Assembly (NCBI GenBank): GCA_035610365.1
Contig: CM069432.1
Span: 21,514,354-21,578,353 of the forward strand
From: Aquatica leii
Taxonomy: Eukaryota; Arthropoda; Insecta; Coleoptera; Lampyridae
DNA: 64,000 bases
Reading direction: 5' to 3'
Shown here: one piece after another, positions 12,890 to 25,059 of the stretch
Layout of the letters: every line of letters starts with the position of its first letter
Position numbering within the stretch: position 1 is the first letter of the stretch
Notes under the pieces: generated by a model
What the model was told of the DNA's origin: nothing
Database searches by the model: none
What the model saw: the letters and a program-made list of their open reading frames with translations, nothing else
Program-made: the position numbers and the translations under genes

Positions 12890-13770
12890 TGAGGTAACAT
12901 AAACGATGTTGTGCCACTAGCTCAATGGAGAAGGGTGGGTTGTAATTTAAAATTCCGTGATAAAATTGGAAACGAGATCGACATAAAATCGAACTAAAAC
13001 GGTAAAATAGTCAAAAATCGGTAAGGGCGCCAATCAAGGTCATGATGAGGGTAGCTTCCGAATCCCTGATTATCCGAAAACTCATCTGGTTGGTTACAAC
13101 CCCGGAACTTACCTTGAGTTGTAACTATTCTGAAATACACTTAAAAACAAAAATTACGCATGCGGCAGCTAAATGAATGAAATCTCTTTACATTTAACAA
13201 ATTAACATTTATTGATTGAATAGATTAAAAAAAAATGATAACAAGTAATAGTGAATATCAAACAAATTTGAATAAAAGAAATGAAATAATCATAAGTAAG
13301 TAAAACAAACAAAAACGAACAATCTAAACACAAAAATTTTTAAAAGATATAAACAGAAAATACCACTATAAAAGCGTTAACTCTACTTTCTTTCAAATAA
13401 AATAAATCACAACTAAATTTCAAGGCCTTGACCGCATAAATAACAAACAATTCGATTAAACTAAAAATACAAGTTATAAAATATATGTCCGAACTGGTTT
13501 CGAACTAAACGTACAAACAAATTATACTTTACAAATCGTTACATTATCTTTCATATTCGGGAATACGATTTACTTTTAAATACGCACAAAATAAAATTAA
13601 TTTATTTTAACTTTGCGCACACCTTTAAGTGTTACTTGAAATAAACAAATTTAACGTTAGTCGTAATTCAATCGGCTCAAATTCAAACCTTTTACTACAT
13701 TTCAATCGCGGGTCACTACACGATAATAACCAAAATCGATAAATACCTTTATTTAATTGTAGAAACCAGG
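12890..13770 (+). repeat. Candidate old LTR or dispersed repeat, copy 1
   Basis: It begins TGAGGTAACATAAA and resembles 17004-17494. Shared landmarks are GTAACATAAA near the start, CGCCAAT, AATTATCC/GATTATCC, GTTGGTTACAA and ACATTTAACA, in the same order and spacing. Similarity is moderate and becomes hard to follow after about 13450. A pair of old LTRs of the gypsy remnant at 21.4 kb is one reading; two unrelated copies of a dispersed repeat is the other. Confidence 0.4.
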
Positions 13771-14159
13771 TGAACTGCGGATCACAGTGGTTTTCGGAAG
13801 CTATGACCTTAGATTGACTTTGGCTGCTCCAGGAGTACCGTAGTTGGAAACGGGCTCGATGGAATCCCCAAACAATAGAACACCAACGGAAGATTTATTA
13901 TTGATCCGCCCCCAAGGCGAAAGATATGAGATTGCGAAACAAACTCACGCACAAATTCACGTAACGATACATGCTAAACTAATTCAGACAACAGTGATCT
14001 CAATGAACCGTAATTACGAAAAGGAAAGTTTTGTTTTCCACTTAAAGAATCACTGAACCATTTTCATTTACTTCCGCGGTAACTGCAAGAAAAGGTGAAT
14101 TATCACCCGCGATAACTACATTCTGACGACTGTCAACCAACTAACTTCGGACTCTCTTC

Positions 14160-14983
14160 TAGTGATGGGCGAATCCGGATTAAAAATAACCCGATTACAC
14201 GTATAGTGTATGCGCATACGAATTACAGGTTATCCGAGTTATGTTTTGAGATGACGGGTACATGAAGCCGTTGTTTCTTTGTTTCTTCAGTCAACCATAA
14301 GTTAACGATGAAGCAAGTGTAAATTCGAACGGATACAGATTCGTAAAAAAAGGAACTTATGTTTTCTTAAACCTAAAAATATGGAATAAGATTGGGTATT
14401 TATAATTACAAGCGTCTGAGCGTATTTAGTAATCGCAAAAGTGCGATAACATTTTGTTTTGTGTAAATATATTCAATATTTTATATACTACCATTCTGTT
14501 CTGTTTATAAAATAATTAATAATAAAACGTGTCGAACAGATAGTCCAATATATGCTCTAATCATGATTTCAATGTTCACCTACAAGTCTACCAAAGTAAA
14601 TGAAAAATTAATAATATCTAAAGAAGCAAATGGAAAAAAAGCGCATTGGTGTTTAAAAACGCAGTGTTTTTATTTTAAATTGTAGTATATAATGATAAAT
14701 TCAGAATATACTAGGTATATTTAAAATTACAAAAAACGAAAATAAATGGTTCTTATTGCCGTTTAATTGCCTCAGTTGTACCTTAATTATATATTCAATG
14801 GTTGTACTGAGCTAATAGCGCTAGTATATGTAGTATAGTAATTCATTCTCATTTCAGACCGATACAAAGCGGTTTCTTAGTCATCGCTAACGGATAATTT
14901 CGTACCCGGTTATAATCCGGATACCAAGATTATCCGAATCGGATAAACCGGTTATCGAAATCATCCGGTTATGCCCATCACTA
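14160..14983. mobile_element. Non-autonomous hAT element (MITE), 824 bp
   Basis: The 11-bp terminal inverted repeats are TAGTGATGGGC and GCCCATCACTA, flanked by a perfect 8-bp target duplication CTCTCTTC (14152-14159 and 14984-14991). Sub-terminal sequences are rich in TCCGGAT/TTATCCG words in both orientations. There is no transposase frame, so it must have been moved by an hAT transposase encoded elsewhere. Eight-base duplications are diagnostic of hAT-type DNA transposons. Confidence 0.9.
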
Positions 14984-14991
14984 CTCTCTTC

Positions 14992-16269
14992 ATTTACCAA
15001 AATCACATCTATATATCAACTTTTTTCGACTACCCTTTCCACAAAGGCTGTGTTCGAAACTTCAAGAACGGAAACACTCTCATTAAGAAGTGTGATAAAG
15101 AGGCAATCAGTCCCCATTACGTCATATTCATAGCATTTGGACACGGCATTTCGCTTATACGTGAAAATGTCAAATTGACAAAATATTATATTACAAGAAT
15201 TTAAACTGCCTAATAAATTAAGATAATGACTTAATTTTTCCACGTAATCTAAACGATTGACACAAAGAAATCAAAGTACGACTGTACTGAGAATGCACTT
15301 GAACAAAGAACTTTTGAACCAACTTAAAATAAACAAACGACGAAAATATAATTAATTACGATTATATCTCAGAAAGGAAACATAAATTACAACTGGAATT
15401 CTCAACAAACCAAGTGAAATACTTAATAAACAAAATCGCGAAATCAGATGGTTCACGGCGTAACAAAATACAAAACTTTATCAACAATTTACATTGTAAC
15501 TTTGAATTTAAAATCGTAAAATAACTTATTAAACTCAATCTAAAATTACATTAAAACAAATTCAAAATACTGTGTCCTTTAACAAAAATTACTCAAACAA
15601 CCAATCGTTTTTAAACGATGGTTACGCCGAGCTAACAAATCGAGAGGGAGAAAAAAAAAGAAAACGCAAATTCAGCCAGCTGAATCTATTTATGGGGTCT
15701 GTCATAAAAAGATTACTGCTGAAATTCCAAACGCAGGTCACAATACTACTAATTTATATAAGCAGATCATAGAATGAACCTGGCTATAAAAGTTTGTGTA
15801 ATTGTCATGTATATTGCAGTTTTCTATGTAATGATTTAATTTAATGGCCGAAAGAAAAAATTGACCAACTTATTATATAAATAAGTTTATTATTATAGTA
15901 TAAAAAACATTGATTATAAAACAGATGCAATGATCGTCTGAGTACCTAAACCCAAAAATAACATTGCAACAATCAATATGCAATGACTTGAATTAATTAA
16001 AAAACATTTAAACCAAAGAGAATTGCCCATAAGTGATTTTTTTAACTTAATGGTACTGTATTATAAGTTAAATTTTTTTAAAACTTTCAATTGCTTTAAT
16101 TTTTAAACAAATGCAAAAATGTGCGACTATTGGCGTTTAAATGACATTTGTAAAATCAACCCCCTGATAAACATTAAACTTTAACACCAAAAGGATTTAG
16201 TCTATAAAAACAAATACGGTTTATTAAATAATTGCACTTCACAATAACTCCAAAATTACCTCAACAAAA
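14992..16269. other. No recognisable gene
   Basis: AT-rich sequence with short frames only (66-77 codons at 14971 and 15572), none with a recognisable domain. Confidence 0.5.
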
Positions 16270-16900
16270 TTTATGTTTTGTTGTGTTGGAAATGATTTTT
16301 GATCTCAACCTTTGTCAAACATTTTCAAAAGTTTTATCTGTGAGGGTGCAACATTCTTCATAATTCTACGCCGCATTTCTTCAACCGACTCTGGTTGAAT
16401 TTTAAAAACGACCGACTTTAAATGACCCTATAGAAAAGAGTCTAATGGTGTTAAATCTGGTGATCTGATAATTATGATCCATTACTATTAACGGTTCGAT
16501 GACATTTTCTAACTCAAGATAAAGTGCACCAGTCAAATTTATATCTATAAAGATAGTGCCAATGATGGCATTTCCCAAAATTTTCCATCAAAGTTTTTGA
16601 GGGTGTTGAGTGTGCACTTTCCGCAAATTGCAAAGATTTGCATGAATGTTATAGATGATAACTCCACAAAACGCGATTCTCTTGTCAGGATCATTATCTT
16701 TAAGTTCTTGTACGATCTTTTGTTACTTGTAAAGTTTAACGCCCTTACAGTAATTTTTTGAGACAATCATGTTTGGCAGTTTTGTCGAGTATTCTTGGTT
16801 TATCTCTTTTCTTGTTAAAAACAGATTTTGTTCTCTCAAATTTAGCACCCAACGTACGAGTCACTTATATTTTGGTCAGTATGTCTGTTATTAAAGGTTG
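16270..16900 (-). pseudogene. Mariner-like transposase fragment, decayed
   Basis: On the minus strand, broken across frames, the sequence reads a linker with KRDKPRILDKTAKHD, then VQELKDNDPDKRIAFC, a segment with GTIFIDINLTGALYLELENVIEPLI, and near the C terminus RSPDLTPLDSFL followed by GHLKSVVFK and PESVEEMRRRI. This is the order of a Tc1/mariner-superfamily transposase of the type with WPARSPDLxPLDFFLWG at the third catalytic Asp. The region around the second catalytic Asp is missing or unreadable. Terminal inverted repeats were not identified. Confidence 0.75.
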
Positions 16901-17003
16901 TGTTTGTTCTCAGTTAACAGCGGTTTTCCATGTCATAAAAGAAGGAAACTTTAACACGTTTGGCGGTTACATACAAAAACTGAAGAAACGAAAATTGCTT
17001 GAA

Positions 17004-17494
17004 TGAATGTAACATAAATAAGATTTCTTCGATGCTCAGTGGTAAAAGGTAGATTCCCTCAAAATATAAATTTGTGACTATTTCGGAAATGACAAAATCA
17101 AAAGTAAAATACTCTAAATCAGTGTAGACGCCAATTAATGACACGATAAAATTAGCTTTAGATCTTTAATTATCCAAACGTCGGTTAAGTTGGTTACAAT
17201 CCTTACAAGCGGTAGATATTTGAGGGTACTATTCAAAATCTAAAAGTTTGACACAGATTCAACGCGCACGCGGTGTTATTAAAAGACGTTGTCACATTTA
17301 ACATATACAAATTTATTACAACAATAGATAAAATACTATTTAAAAAACAGTTAAATAAAATTGATCAACAATAAAAATAAGTGACAACTTAACACACAAT
17401 ACAAGCGTTAAAGTCTAGTTAAATTTAAAAAAATTAATGAGACTGCATGGTTACTTAAGCAAACAAACGTAAAAAATGCGACGGTATATACATA
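17004..17494 (+). repeat. Candidate old LTR or dispersed repeat, copy 2
   Basis: It starts TGAATGTAACATAAATAAG and follows the landmarks of the repeat at 12890. It is cut at 17494 by the mariner. Sequence after the mariner (20781 to about 21080) could be its continuation, which would place it directly upstream of the gag remnant at 21.4 kb, as expected for a 5' LTR. That link is inference. Confidence 0.35.
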
Positions 17495-17897
17495 TACAGT
17501 GTGTCCGAAAAGTATGGAATATATTATACAGGTCGATAAATATGCACTTTACACGAAAAAGTTGTAAATAAAAGTTGTTTATCACTGAGTTATCTACCAC
17601 CTGGGAGATATCAATTTAAATTTTTGCTGTAAACAAAATCGCAACGAATGACACTTACATTTTTTTAAATGGCGAGGCACGTCTTTATTATACTCATTTG
17701 ATAGAGTCTTTTTTTCTCTTTTCAACCATATGAAACTTGAATACCTTTACATCAAAAAATTTTCAAGAAAAACAAGGACTTGTCTAACAAATTTATTTTA
17801 CTGAGCAGTATTAATCAGGTACGTAATATCTAGTATTGAAACAATTGAATGCACTTTAGAACACTGTCACACTTTGCTATTTGTTAGTGCTTGAAAT

Positions 17898-18989
17898 ATG
17901 GCTCAATTATCTGAGAAACATAGAATTGAAATTTTAATGATTCTGAGATATGGAGATAGAAGAAGAATCCAAGACGAAGTATGTAATTTATTTAATAACT
18001 TGCATCCAGAATTAAACATTTCGCAGTCCACGGTAAGCAAAATTTGGCGGAAATTTCAAGAGACAAGTTCGGTGAAAGATGCGAGTAGAACTGGTAGACC
18101 TTTGTCATTAAGTAATGTGGAACGAGAAAATGTGTTCTTGTCTGTTGAGGAAAATCCACAAATTTCTGTTCGGCAAATTGCTAGAGACCATAATTTGAAT
18201 AAATCGGCTGTACATGACTTTTTAAAAAAAGAAAAATTTCAAATTTCATCCTTATAAAGCTTGTGTAGTTCAAGAATTATTTGAAAACGATTTGGACAGA
18301 AGGCTGGAGTTTTGTGAAACAATAACAAACAAACTTGAACGAGATGTACATTTTCATAAAAACAACCTTTTTACTGATGAGGCCACGTTTTGTTTAAACG
18401 GCACAATTAACAACAAAACACACGTTACTGGTCTTCACAAAATCCTCACTGGTATCTATAAGGACACACCCAATACCAGCAGAAAGTCAACGTCTGAGTA
18501 GGAATGATTGGAATTCAAATTTTGGGGCCATATTTTTTTGAAGGTAGTTTAACGGCGAATATTTATCTCGATTTCTTAAGATTTGAGTTAGTTCCTGCTT
18601 TGGCCGAGTTATTTCCACATGAAGTAGATCCAGATATACCTCATAACAGAATATGGCTTCAACAAGACTGGGCACCTCCACATTTTGGAATTGATGTCCG
18701 CCACTTTCTTAATAATACTTTTTAAAATACATGGATAGGCAGAAGAGGTACGATAGAATGGCCTGCTCGCTCGCCGGATTTAAATCCACTAGATTTTTTT
18801 CTTTGGGGCTATATTAAAAGCAAAATTTATGTAAATAGACCTGATAATGTTGAAGATTTGAAAAATCGCATTAGAGTTGAGATAAGAGCTATAACTCGAG
18901 ATATGATTTCAAAAGCAATCGATGGTTTTAAAAATCGAATTTACCACTGTCAAATTATGAATGGTTTACATTTTGAACATTTATTGTAA
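17898..18989 (+). pseudogene. Mariner-like transposase, full length but frameshifted
   Basis: The transposase would cut and paste the element through its inverted repeats. It starts at ATG 17898, just inside the left inverted repeat. The N-terminal 119 codons hold helix-turn-helix DNA-binding regions (ISQSTVSKIWRKF; SRTGRPLS; SVRQIARDHNLNKSAVHDFL). After a frame change near 18240 comes FTDEATF with the first catalytic Asp (codon 18376). After a second change near 18500 come LQQDWAPPHF with the second (18666) and WPARSPDLNPLDFFLWG with the third (18777). I count 36 residues between the second and third Asp. An in-frame stop lies at 18723-18725. The frame ends at TAA 18987-18989. The catalytic residues survive but the gene cannot give full-length protein. 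Confidence 0.9.
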
Positions 18990-19270
18990 GTTTAGTTTAA
19001 ATACATTTTTTTGTTATAACAATTTTATGTAAAGATATTTAAAGTTTAATATTTGCTATTGTGACAGTGCATTCAATTGTTTCAATACTACATATTACGT
19101 ACCTGATTAATACTGCTCAGTAAAATAAATTTGTTAAACATGTCCTTGTTTTTCTTTTTCTTTTGATGTAAAGGTATTCAAGTTTCATATGATTGAAAAG
19201 AGAAAAAAAGACTATCAAATGAGTATAATAAAGACGTGCCTTGCCATTTAAAAAAATGTAAGTGTTATTC

Positions 19271-20623
19271 TGTTACAAGCTTTTGTGTTTTACGAACCTG
19301 CACGGCCAACTCACAATATTCGGAGAGAGAGGAGGTCCACACTAAATACAGAAAAGATGTTGCAGGGCGCCAGAGCTTATCTCAAAGTAATTCTCTATCT
19401 TGCTCAGGACAGAACGGTATAAACTTGTAACACGGTGTTAGGTTCGTAATCCTTCTACTCGGCTGTTCGAGTAGCCAGCGTTTGTTATTAGATAACGACG
19501 ATCCAAAGAGACAGGTATGTTGTCATAAAAGAACAAATAACCACAATAACAACTTTAATCTAGAATCGTCGATGATTATCACAGCATATAAGAATTCTCA
19601 TTACAGAAATGCCAGTAGTATCGGCAACACACAGTACATAAGTAAACTACAGTGAAATAGATAGCGAAGAATAGTTCGTAGTAAATATCGTTTACATAAT
19701 TAGTAATATGGCATTACTGACAATAAAACAATGATAATAAGTATGGCATTAACATTAAATTATCACAATAATTAAGGGTAGGACACAGCATACGTAGTAT
19801 AAGCAAATTTACTAACTAAATGGATTCTACAATTACGGTAATCAGTACGGAATTGCTATTAGCGAAAGTTTCGTGAGTAACCTCGTTGACGACGAAAGAA
19901 AAGATATAAAAGCACTTAACACAAATACAGGAATTTCCACTGGTGTGAAGAAAGTACTTTCCTCGACACGTAACCCTGTAAGTAATTTGAATCGCAAATC
20001 GTGTCAACCTAATATCTCACGAAATCCAAATCTACAAAATCATTACTTAAATTTTAAAGTACACACATAACACAACCCGAAAATCGGATGCTGTTATACC
20101 CCTTTTCTGTGATTTACGCAGGTATCTGCCGCCTGAGTAGAATCTCGACAGTTTTTAGTTAACTTCGGTACATTCGGTTTTTGCCATATGTCGTATGCCT
20201 CAGAGAATATTTATTTGACAAAATTGTTATTCGAATTGGATTCTTCATTAACAGTTAACAATTACAAACGAATTGCTCGCACGTGGCGGAACGGCTATCA
20301 AATTACGAGAAATTACAACAGAGTTTTAATAAATGAGAGTTATTATCTTACCCGGTGACGACGCAAACGAATTATAAGTGTAATACACTTATAGATTGGT
20401 CCCCATGACGGTGGATAAGTTAAGAAATGTTCACTCGCCAATTCACCGGCCATTTTATGTAGTTTTCAAATTGAAGAACTCGTCGTAATGACAGTCACGC
20501 ATAAAAGATCGTTAGGGGGCGTTCAAACCGTAAACTAATTCCACGTCGGAATACATAGGCGTGCGCAAAGAAAATTTCGTCCGTAACAACATAGGCGTAC
20601 GTAAAGAAAATTCGACCGTAACA
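19271..20623 (+). mobile_element. Solo LTR, type B (copy 1), inside the mariner
   Basis: It starts TGTTACAAGC and ends GACCGTAACA, with ATTC duplicated on both sides (19267-19270 and 20624-20627). Removing it restores a continuous mariner right arm. Its first part, to about 20115, is nearly the same as type C LTRs. From 20116 on it follows the type A LTRs (GTGGCGGAACGG, GGCCATTTTATG, GACAGTCAC). The last 80 bases contain two copies of a CATAGGCGTxCGxAAAGAAAA unit, each followed by CCGTAACA. Confidence 0.9.
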
Positions 20624-21395
20624 ATTCGTTGCGATTTTGTTTACAGCAAAAATTTAAATTGATATCTCCCAGGTGGTAGATAACTAAGTGATAAACAACT
20701 TTTATTTACAACTTTTTCGTGTAAAGTGCATATTTATCGACCTGTATAATATATTTCATACTTTTCGGACACACTGTATATGATTTAAAACAGTTATAAA
20801 AAACTTAATTAATAAATGACGCAAGTTTTTCTAGCCTAAAATTAAAGTAATATATACAAAGCAATACTCTTCGATCGGTTAAATTTATTAACAAAATTGT
20901 TTTATATAATTGACGAAATTACGCAAATGGACGTTAGGAATACTAATAAAAAAATACACTTTGATAAATTCAAAGCCTTTAAGTTACACTGAACTTAAAT
21001 ATTATTGCAATTAGATCTTTTGCATTAAACATAAATTTTTAAATACCTGAAGTAATTTTGTATTTTGATTAAGTTGTGGGTAACTGAACCCAGAAGCTAG
21101 TCGATAATCCTAGGCAGTAACGAGCTGGAAAACATACTGGAGGAGGCGATGGCAAATTGACTTAGGTATATTAATAATTAATTGGTCGCAAAATGCGAAT
21201 TGATTAGGTTGGACCACACGATACTAAAAACATCACTTAAACGCAAATTTTACGAAAACCCATCTTACGTAAAGAATTCAATTTTTAAAACAAAATTTGC
21301 GAACTCGGCTTTATTTCAATCCTAAACATAAAACTTCACGATCCTTCAGAGAGTAAAACACCCATTACGCCACGCGCTAACTGTTCGCTACCGAT

Positions 21396-22885
21396 ATGAT
21401 TTGTTTTAGAGTTACATCAAGACTCTCCTTTAAAAACAACTGCGTTTTCTTTTATAAATTTTTACACGAACTGTTTACACAGTTTTCAAAAGAAATAATT
21501 AGCGTAGTAGACTTTTTTGATGGTCCGTCATTAATTTGGTATACTATTTCTACTTGGCATGAGTTGTTTCAGTGGATTCGTAAAGCTTTTTTTTTCTCAT
21601 TATGATGAAAAACGTTGTGTGTAAATTGCAGTGATGATTAATCTTTTTCAAAGAAGATCTACTCCACTTTCAGAAGTTGTTATTTTCAAATATGTATTGA
21701 AAAATCCTTATTATTATTCAAGTCACTTCGGTCTAACTACTGTTCTTTCGGTAAAACATTTGCAAACTCTATGCCAAAGGAAAAAAGAACCAAGAATACG
21801 AACTAAACTGTATTATGACGAAAGAAGTCAGACTGTTTTAGATGATTTAGCTTATCATCCTAAAATTTCAAAACATTCACGAAATGTCAATTAATTTACC
21901 TAAACCATCAACTTCTCAATCTCGTAGGATTAGTTTCGAAAGTTCACAGCATAGAGAAAACTCGCTTTGTGCAAAAGTTTAACAGGATGTGTTGGAATTG
22001 CAATACAAAAAGACATACGTATAATACATGTTCTGCTCAGCGCAAACTTTTTTTCTTTATTTGTGGAAATCTAAATGTTATTTACACAAATTGTTCTTCA
22101 TGTCAGTAAAAAAACGCGAAACCTAGTACAGTAGAGTTTTGACCTGTACCGACGTCGCATTCTTAGAGATACGGACTAGTACGACTTGGTGAGATTGGCT
22201 TGCCAAAATTAAACGTTTTTATTGAAACACATGTTTTAGCAGTTTTATTTCTTTTCCAACTGATAACCGCCCATTTATTGATCTGTAGATCTCAGGTGTT
22301 ACAATTAAAACCTTATTAGAATCTGGCGCTAGTAAAACTATTTTAGGAAAACATGCGTTACACTTGGTCGACGGGTTAGATCTCTACTTTACCTGTAGGG
22401 TAAACCGCAATCTATATTAGGCGTTGCATGGCTGCCTGTAGAAATAGGAAATTTAAAACATGTAACTGTTCTGATTTCTGATACGATTTCGAACGGATTG
22501 ACAGTAGGTGCGGATTTTTGTAAAACTTTTCGTATAATATCTGATAGTAATTCCTTTACTGTATCTTGTTCGAAAGTCATTTTTTCAGTTAGAAGTGCCG
22601 CCGATTTAAATCCTCAACAAAGGGAAAAATCAAATAAATCCGTTGAGCAGTTTAAAGACATTAGTGGTTGGTTAGGTCGCACTCATTTAGTTTCACACAA
22701 GATTGAAATCCGTTATCTCCGACAATGTTGGATTTGGTGAATGAAGAGATAGATGAAATGCTTCAATTACACGTGATTAAACCTTCTACGTCATCTTGGG
22801 CTAGTCCAATTGTCTTAGTTAAAAAAATCTGGAGAATGTCGACTTTGTTTTGATGGTAGGAAATTGAATTCGGTAACAAAAATTC
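21396..22885 (+). pseudogene. Ty3/gypsy gag, protease and RT start, decayed
   Basis: Broken frames read, in order: a gag segment (FSKEIISVVDFFDGPSLIWY, STWHELFQWIRKAF, INLFQRRSTPLSE, HFGLTTVLSVKHLQTLCQR); a CCHC zinc knuckle CWNCNTKRHTYNTC at 21990-22032; a retroviral-type protease with TLLESGASKTILG (normally DSGA, so the catalytic Asp is Glu) near 22312; and the start of reverse transcriptase (LHVIKPSTSSWASPIVLVKK, CRLCFDGRKLNSVTK) near 22755-22875. The rest of pol is missing because the unidentified repeat starts about 22915. Several stops and frame changes are present. Confidence 0.8.
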
Positions 22886-22914
22886 ACAGATATCGCAAAT
22901 CTTGCAATTATCGA

Positions 22915-24680
22915 AAGGTGTTAAAAACAAACACAATATTACCTACGTAACATAATTAACAAGGTTTATTACAATTTTCAATATATATGGTCGTATGATA
23001 ATTTACCAATTGTTTGTATTTAACATTTGTTCATGAAATGCCTGAGAATTGTTTCCTATAACCTCTTCATCGCTGAAAGATGATGAATCAGCAACATCAA
23101 TGACTTATAGTGAATTTTTTGTGATAAGGTATGAGCGAAACCGTTCGTTATGAAGAATTGCTGCACGCTGATAAATCATAGCTTCCAGTGACATATCTAA
23201 AGAGAAACCCGATTGCGTTATCTAAAATCCATGCACTTGAACAAACATCATGGCATGTAAATAGGTCGGCGTCACTAATTTTTTCTGTTTTTGTAGTTTA
23301 ATTTGTTTGCCTTTTATCTCTCCAAGAAAAACGGAAATTGTGCTCGACATTGGATTGGTATTAAAAACTCTAAAATGTAATAGTTTAGTGCGAAATGATT
23401 GCAAACTGGGAGGGTATATCTTTTATAGAAAATTTTTATAGAGAAGCACAAAAATGGGTATTTGGGCTGTGTTAGTAACGCTTAGCTTTTCTTTTCCAAG
23501 TGATGTACGGCAAGAAATACAAAGCAAGCTACAAAATCTTAAAACATCAAACTTGATTTGACACAAAATATTTTCAAGGGAAAACGTCACCTTCGCAAAG
23601 CTCAAATAATAATATTGCGCTCACAACCATGTTATGCGAGAAAAGGTCGAAAAATTGTCATTCACGTCCACTGACTCATTTTCTGCTGGCTTAGATACGT
23701 TTGAAAGCATTTGGATAAATGTAAAATTTCCTCTAGACACAATCTATTTTAGAGCCAAAGTGGAACTTTCAGAAATTTTGCCAAGCTTTTATTGAATACG
23801 CTTGGATTAAATAAATCATTCAATGATTAAATAAACAATTTATATTGCGTGATTCCTGACAATTGCTTCACCACACTCTAACTAGTTGATGCGCATTTAA
23901 AAAAAAACAAAAAACTAAATGATTACTGGATTTTACCCGAGTTTTATGGCGGTTCACAGTTCTACAGCTTCTAAGATTATAACACGATTCAAGCTACGTT
24001 GCCACATTATTTCAAATGTAAAAGTTGCAATGTTAGAAATGTGCATCCACAGTTTAAAAATTGAGTTTTTTTCAGCAGTTTGTCGCGTTCGCGATTCCTT
24101 GTCATAACTAAAGAAAACTTATAGCAGATTGGACTCGCAATAAAAACATAAATAATCGACATGCCTTTTTATTAAATTCTCGTTTTTTTACCGATTTTGC
24201 AATTTTTTCTCCTATTAATATTAAACAAATGCGCTACTGACTATAAAAAAGCATTAAAGAGATTAACTTTACTTTAACATAAATTCTTTCTCTAGTCTTA
24301 ACAGATTTATAACGCTAATAAACAATTGTTTGACTGTTGATACAATTTCGACATTCAAAATTTACTAAAATTTTATTTTACAAATTTCTTCTTATGCTAA
24401 TAACTTTACAGTGAAATATGATTTATTATTTAGTAATTACTGTTAGTTTTTATTATAAAATTTTATAAATCAGGTTTATTAAATTATTTCGTTTACGCAT
24501 TTTAAAATTTGAACATAAATTATCGGTTTAGTAGAACATATGTGTTTCGGTCGAGTTGCTTTTGGTGACCACCGCGGCTTTTTTTGCGGTTAAGGGTAGC
24601 TTTGTCAATGTCGTAATGTTACACCAGCATCGAAACCGCCACAGTTTTTGTATTGAAATGATTTGCTTAATAATTTAAAA
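22915..24680 (-). repeat. Left arm of a large inverted repeat of unknown identity
   Basis: Read on the minus strand this matches 27935-29945 on the plus strand, with indels of up to about 170 bases. Shared landmarks include GGTGACCACCGCGG, GAAACCGCCAC, CGCATAACATG and, near the outer end, CAAACAATTGG. The minus strand has a coding-like tail (THLHAMM-type block: YLHAMMFVQVHGF, GFSLDMSLE, VADSS, DEEV) also seen in the other arm. I do not recognise the family. AATAAA-like sequence follows the coding tail, suggesting a 3' end. Confidence 0.65.
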
Positions 24681-25059
24681 TAACCAATAAACTATTACTG
24701 TAAGACAGTGCAAGATAGAAGAAAGTTTCGTATAAACATTTTTATAAAGGACAAAGTTTACTATAAAAAATTTTCATCTTTTTCAAAACGAATCATAAGG
24801 AATATCTTGTTTAAAAAACTGGTATATGACAATTGAAATACAGCAGATCTAAGATCTCTGAAATACAGCAATCTAACTATCCCACATTACAAATTGGAAA
24901 TGTTGTTAACTTATTATTAAAAAACAATAATTTTCCTCAATAAATAAAATAAAAGAAAATATGTAATGTAAATTTATTTTTATATATATTATATAATAGC
25001 TTACATAGCCAAATAAAGTTTTTTTAGTGTTGAAAACACTTATAGGGAGCTTGATTCGA
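24681..25059. other. AT-rich spacer with a MITE-end remnant
   Basis: 24690-24775 resembles, in inverted orientation, the right terminal part of the MITE at 25280-25570 (shared GCAAGATAGAxGAAAGTT and ACAAAxTTTA words). It is probably a decayed end of the same family. Nothing else is recognisable. Confidence 0.45.

Larger units (their letters stand above)
17495..20778 (+). mobile_element. Mariner-like DNA transposon with very long terminal inverted repeats
   Basis: The ends are TACAGTGTGTCCGAAAAGTA and its complement, flanked by TA duplications (17493-17494 and 20779-20780). The inverted repeat continues for roughly 380 bases: 17495-17875 pairs with 19065-19266 plus 20628-20778. The right arm is interrupted by a solo LTR at 19271-20623. 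Without that LTR the element is about 1.9 kb. It encodes a broken transposase, listed separately. Confidence 0.9.
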
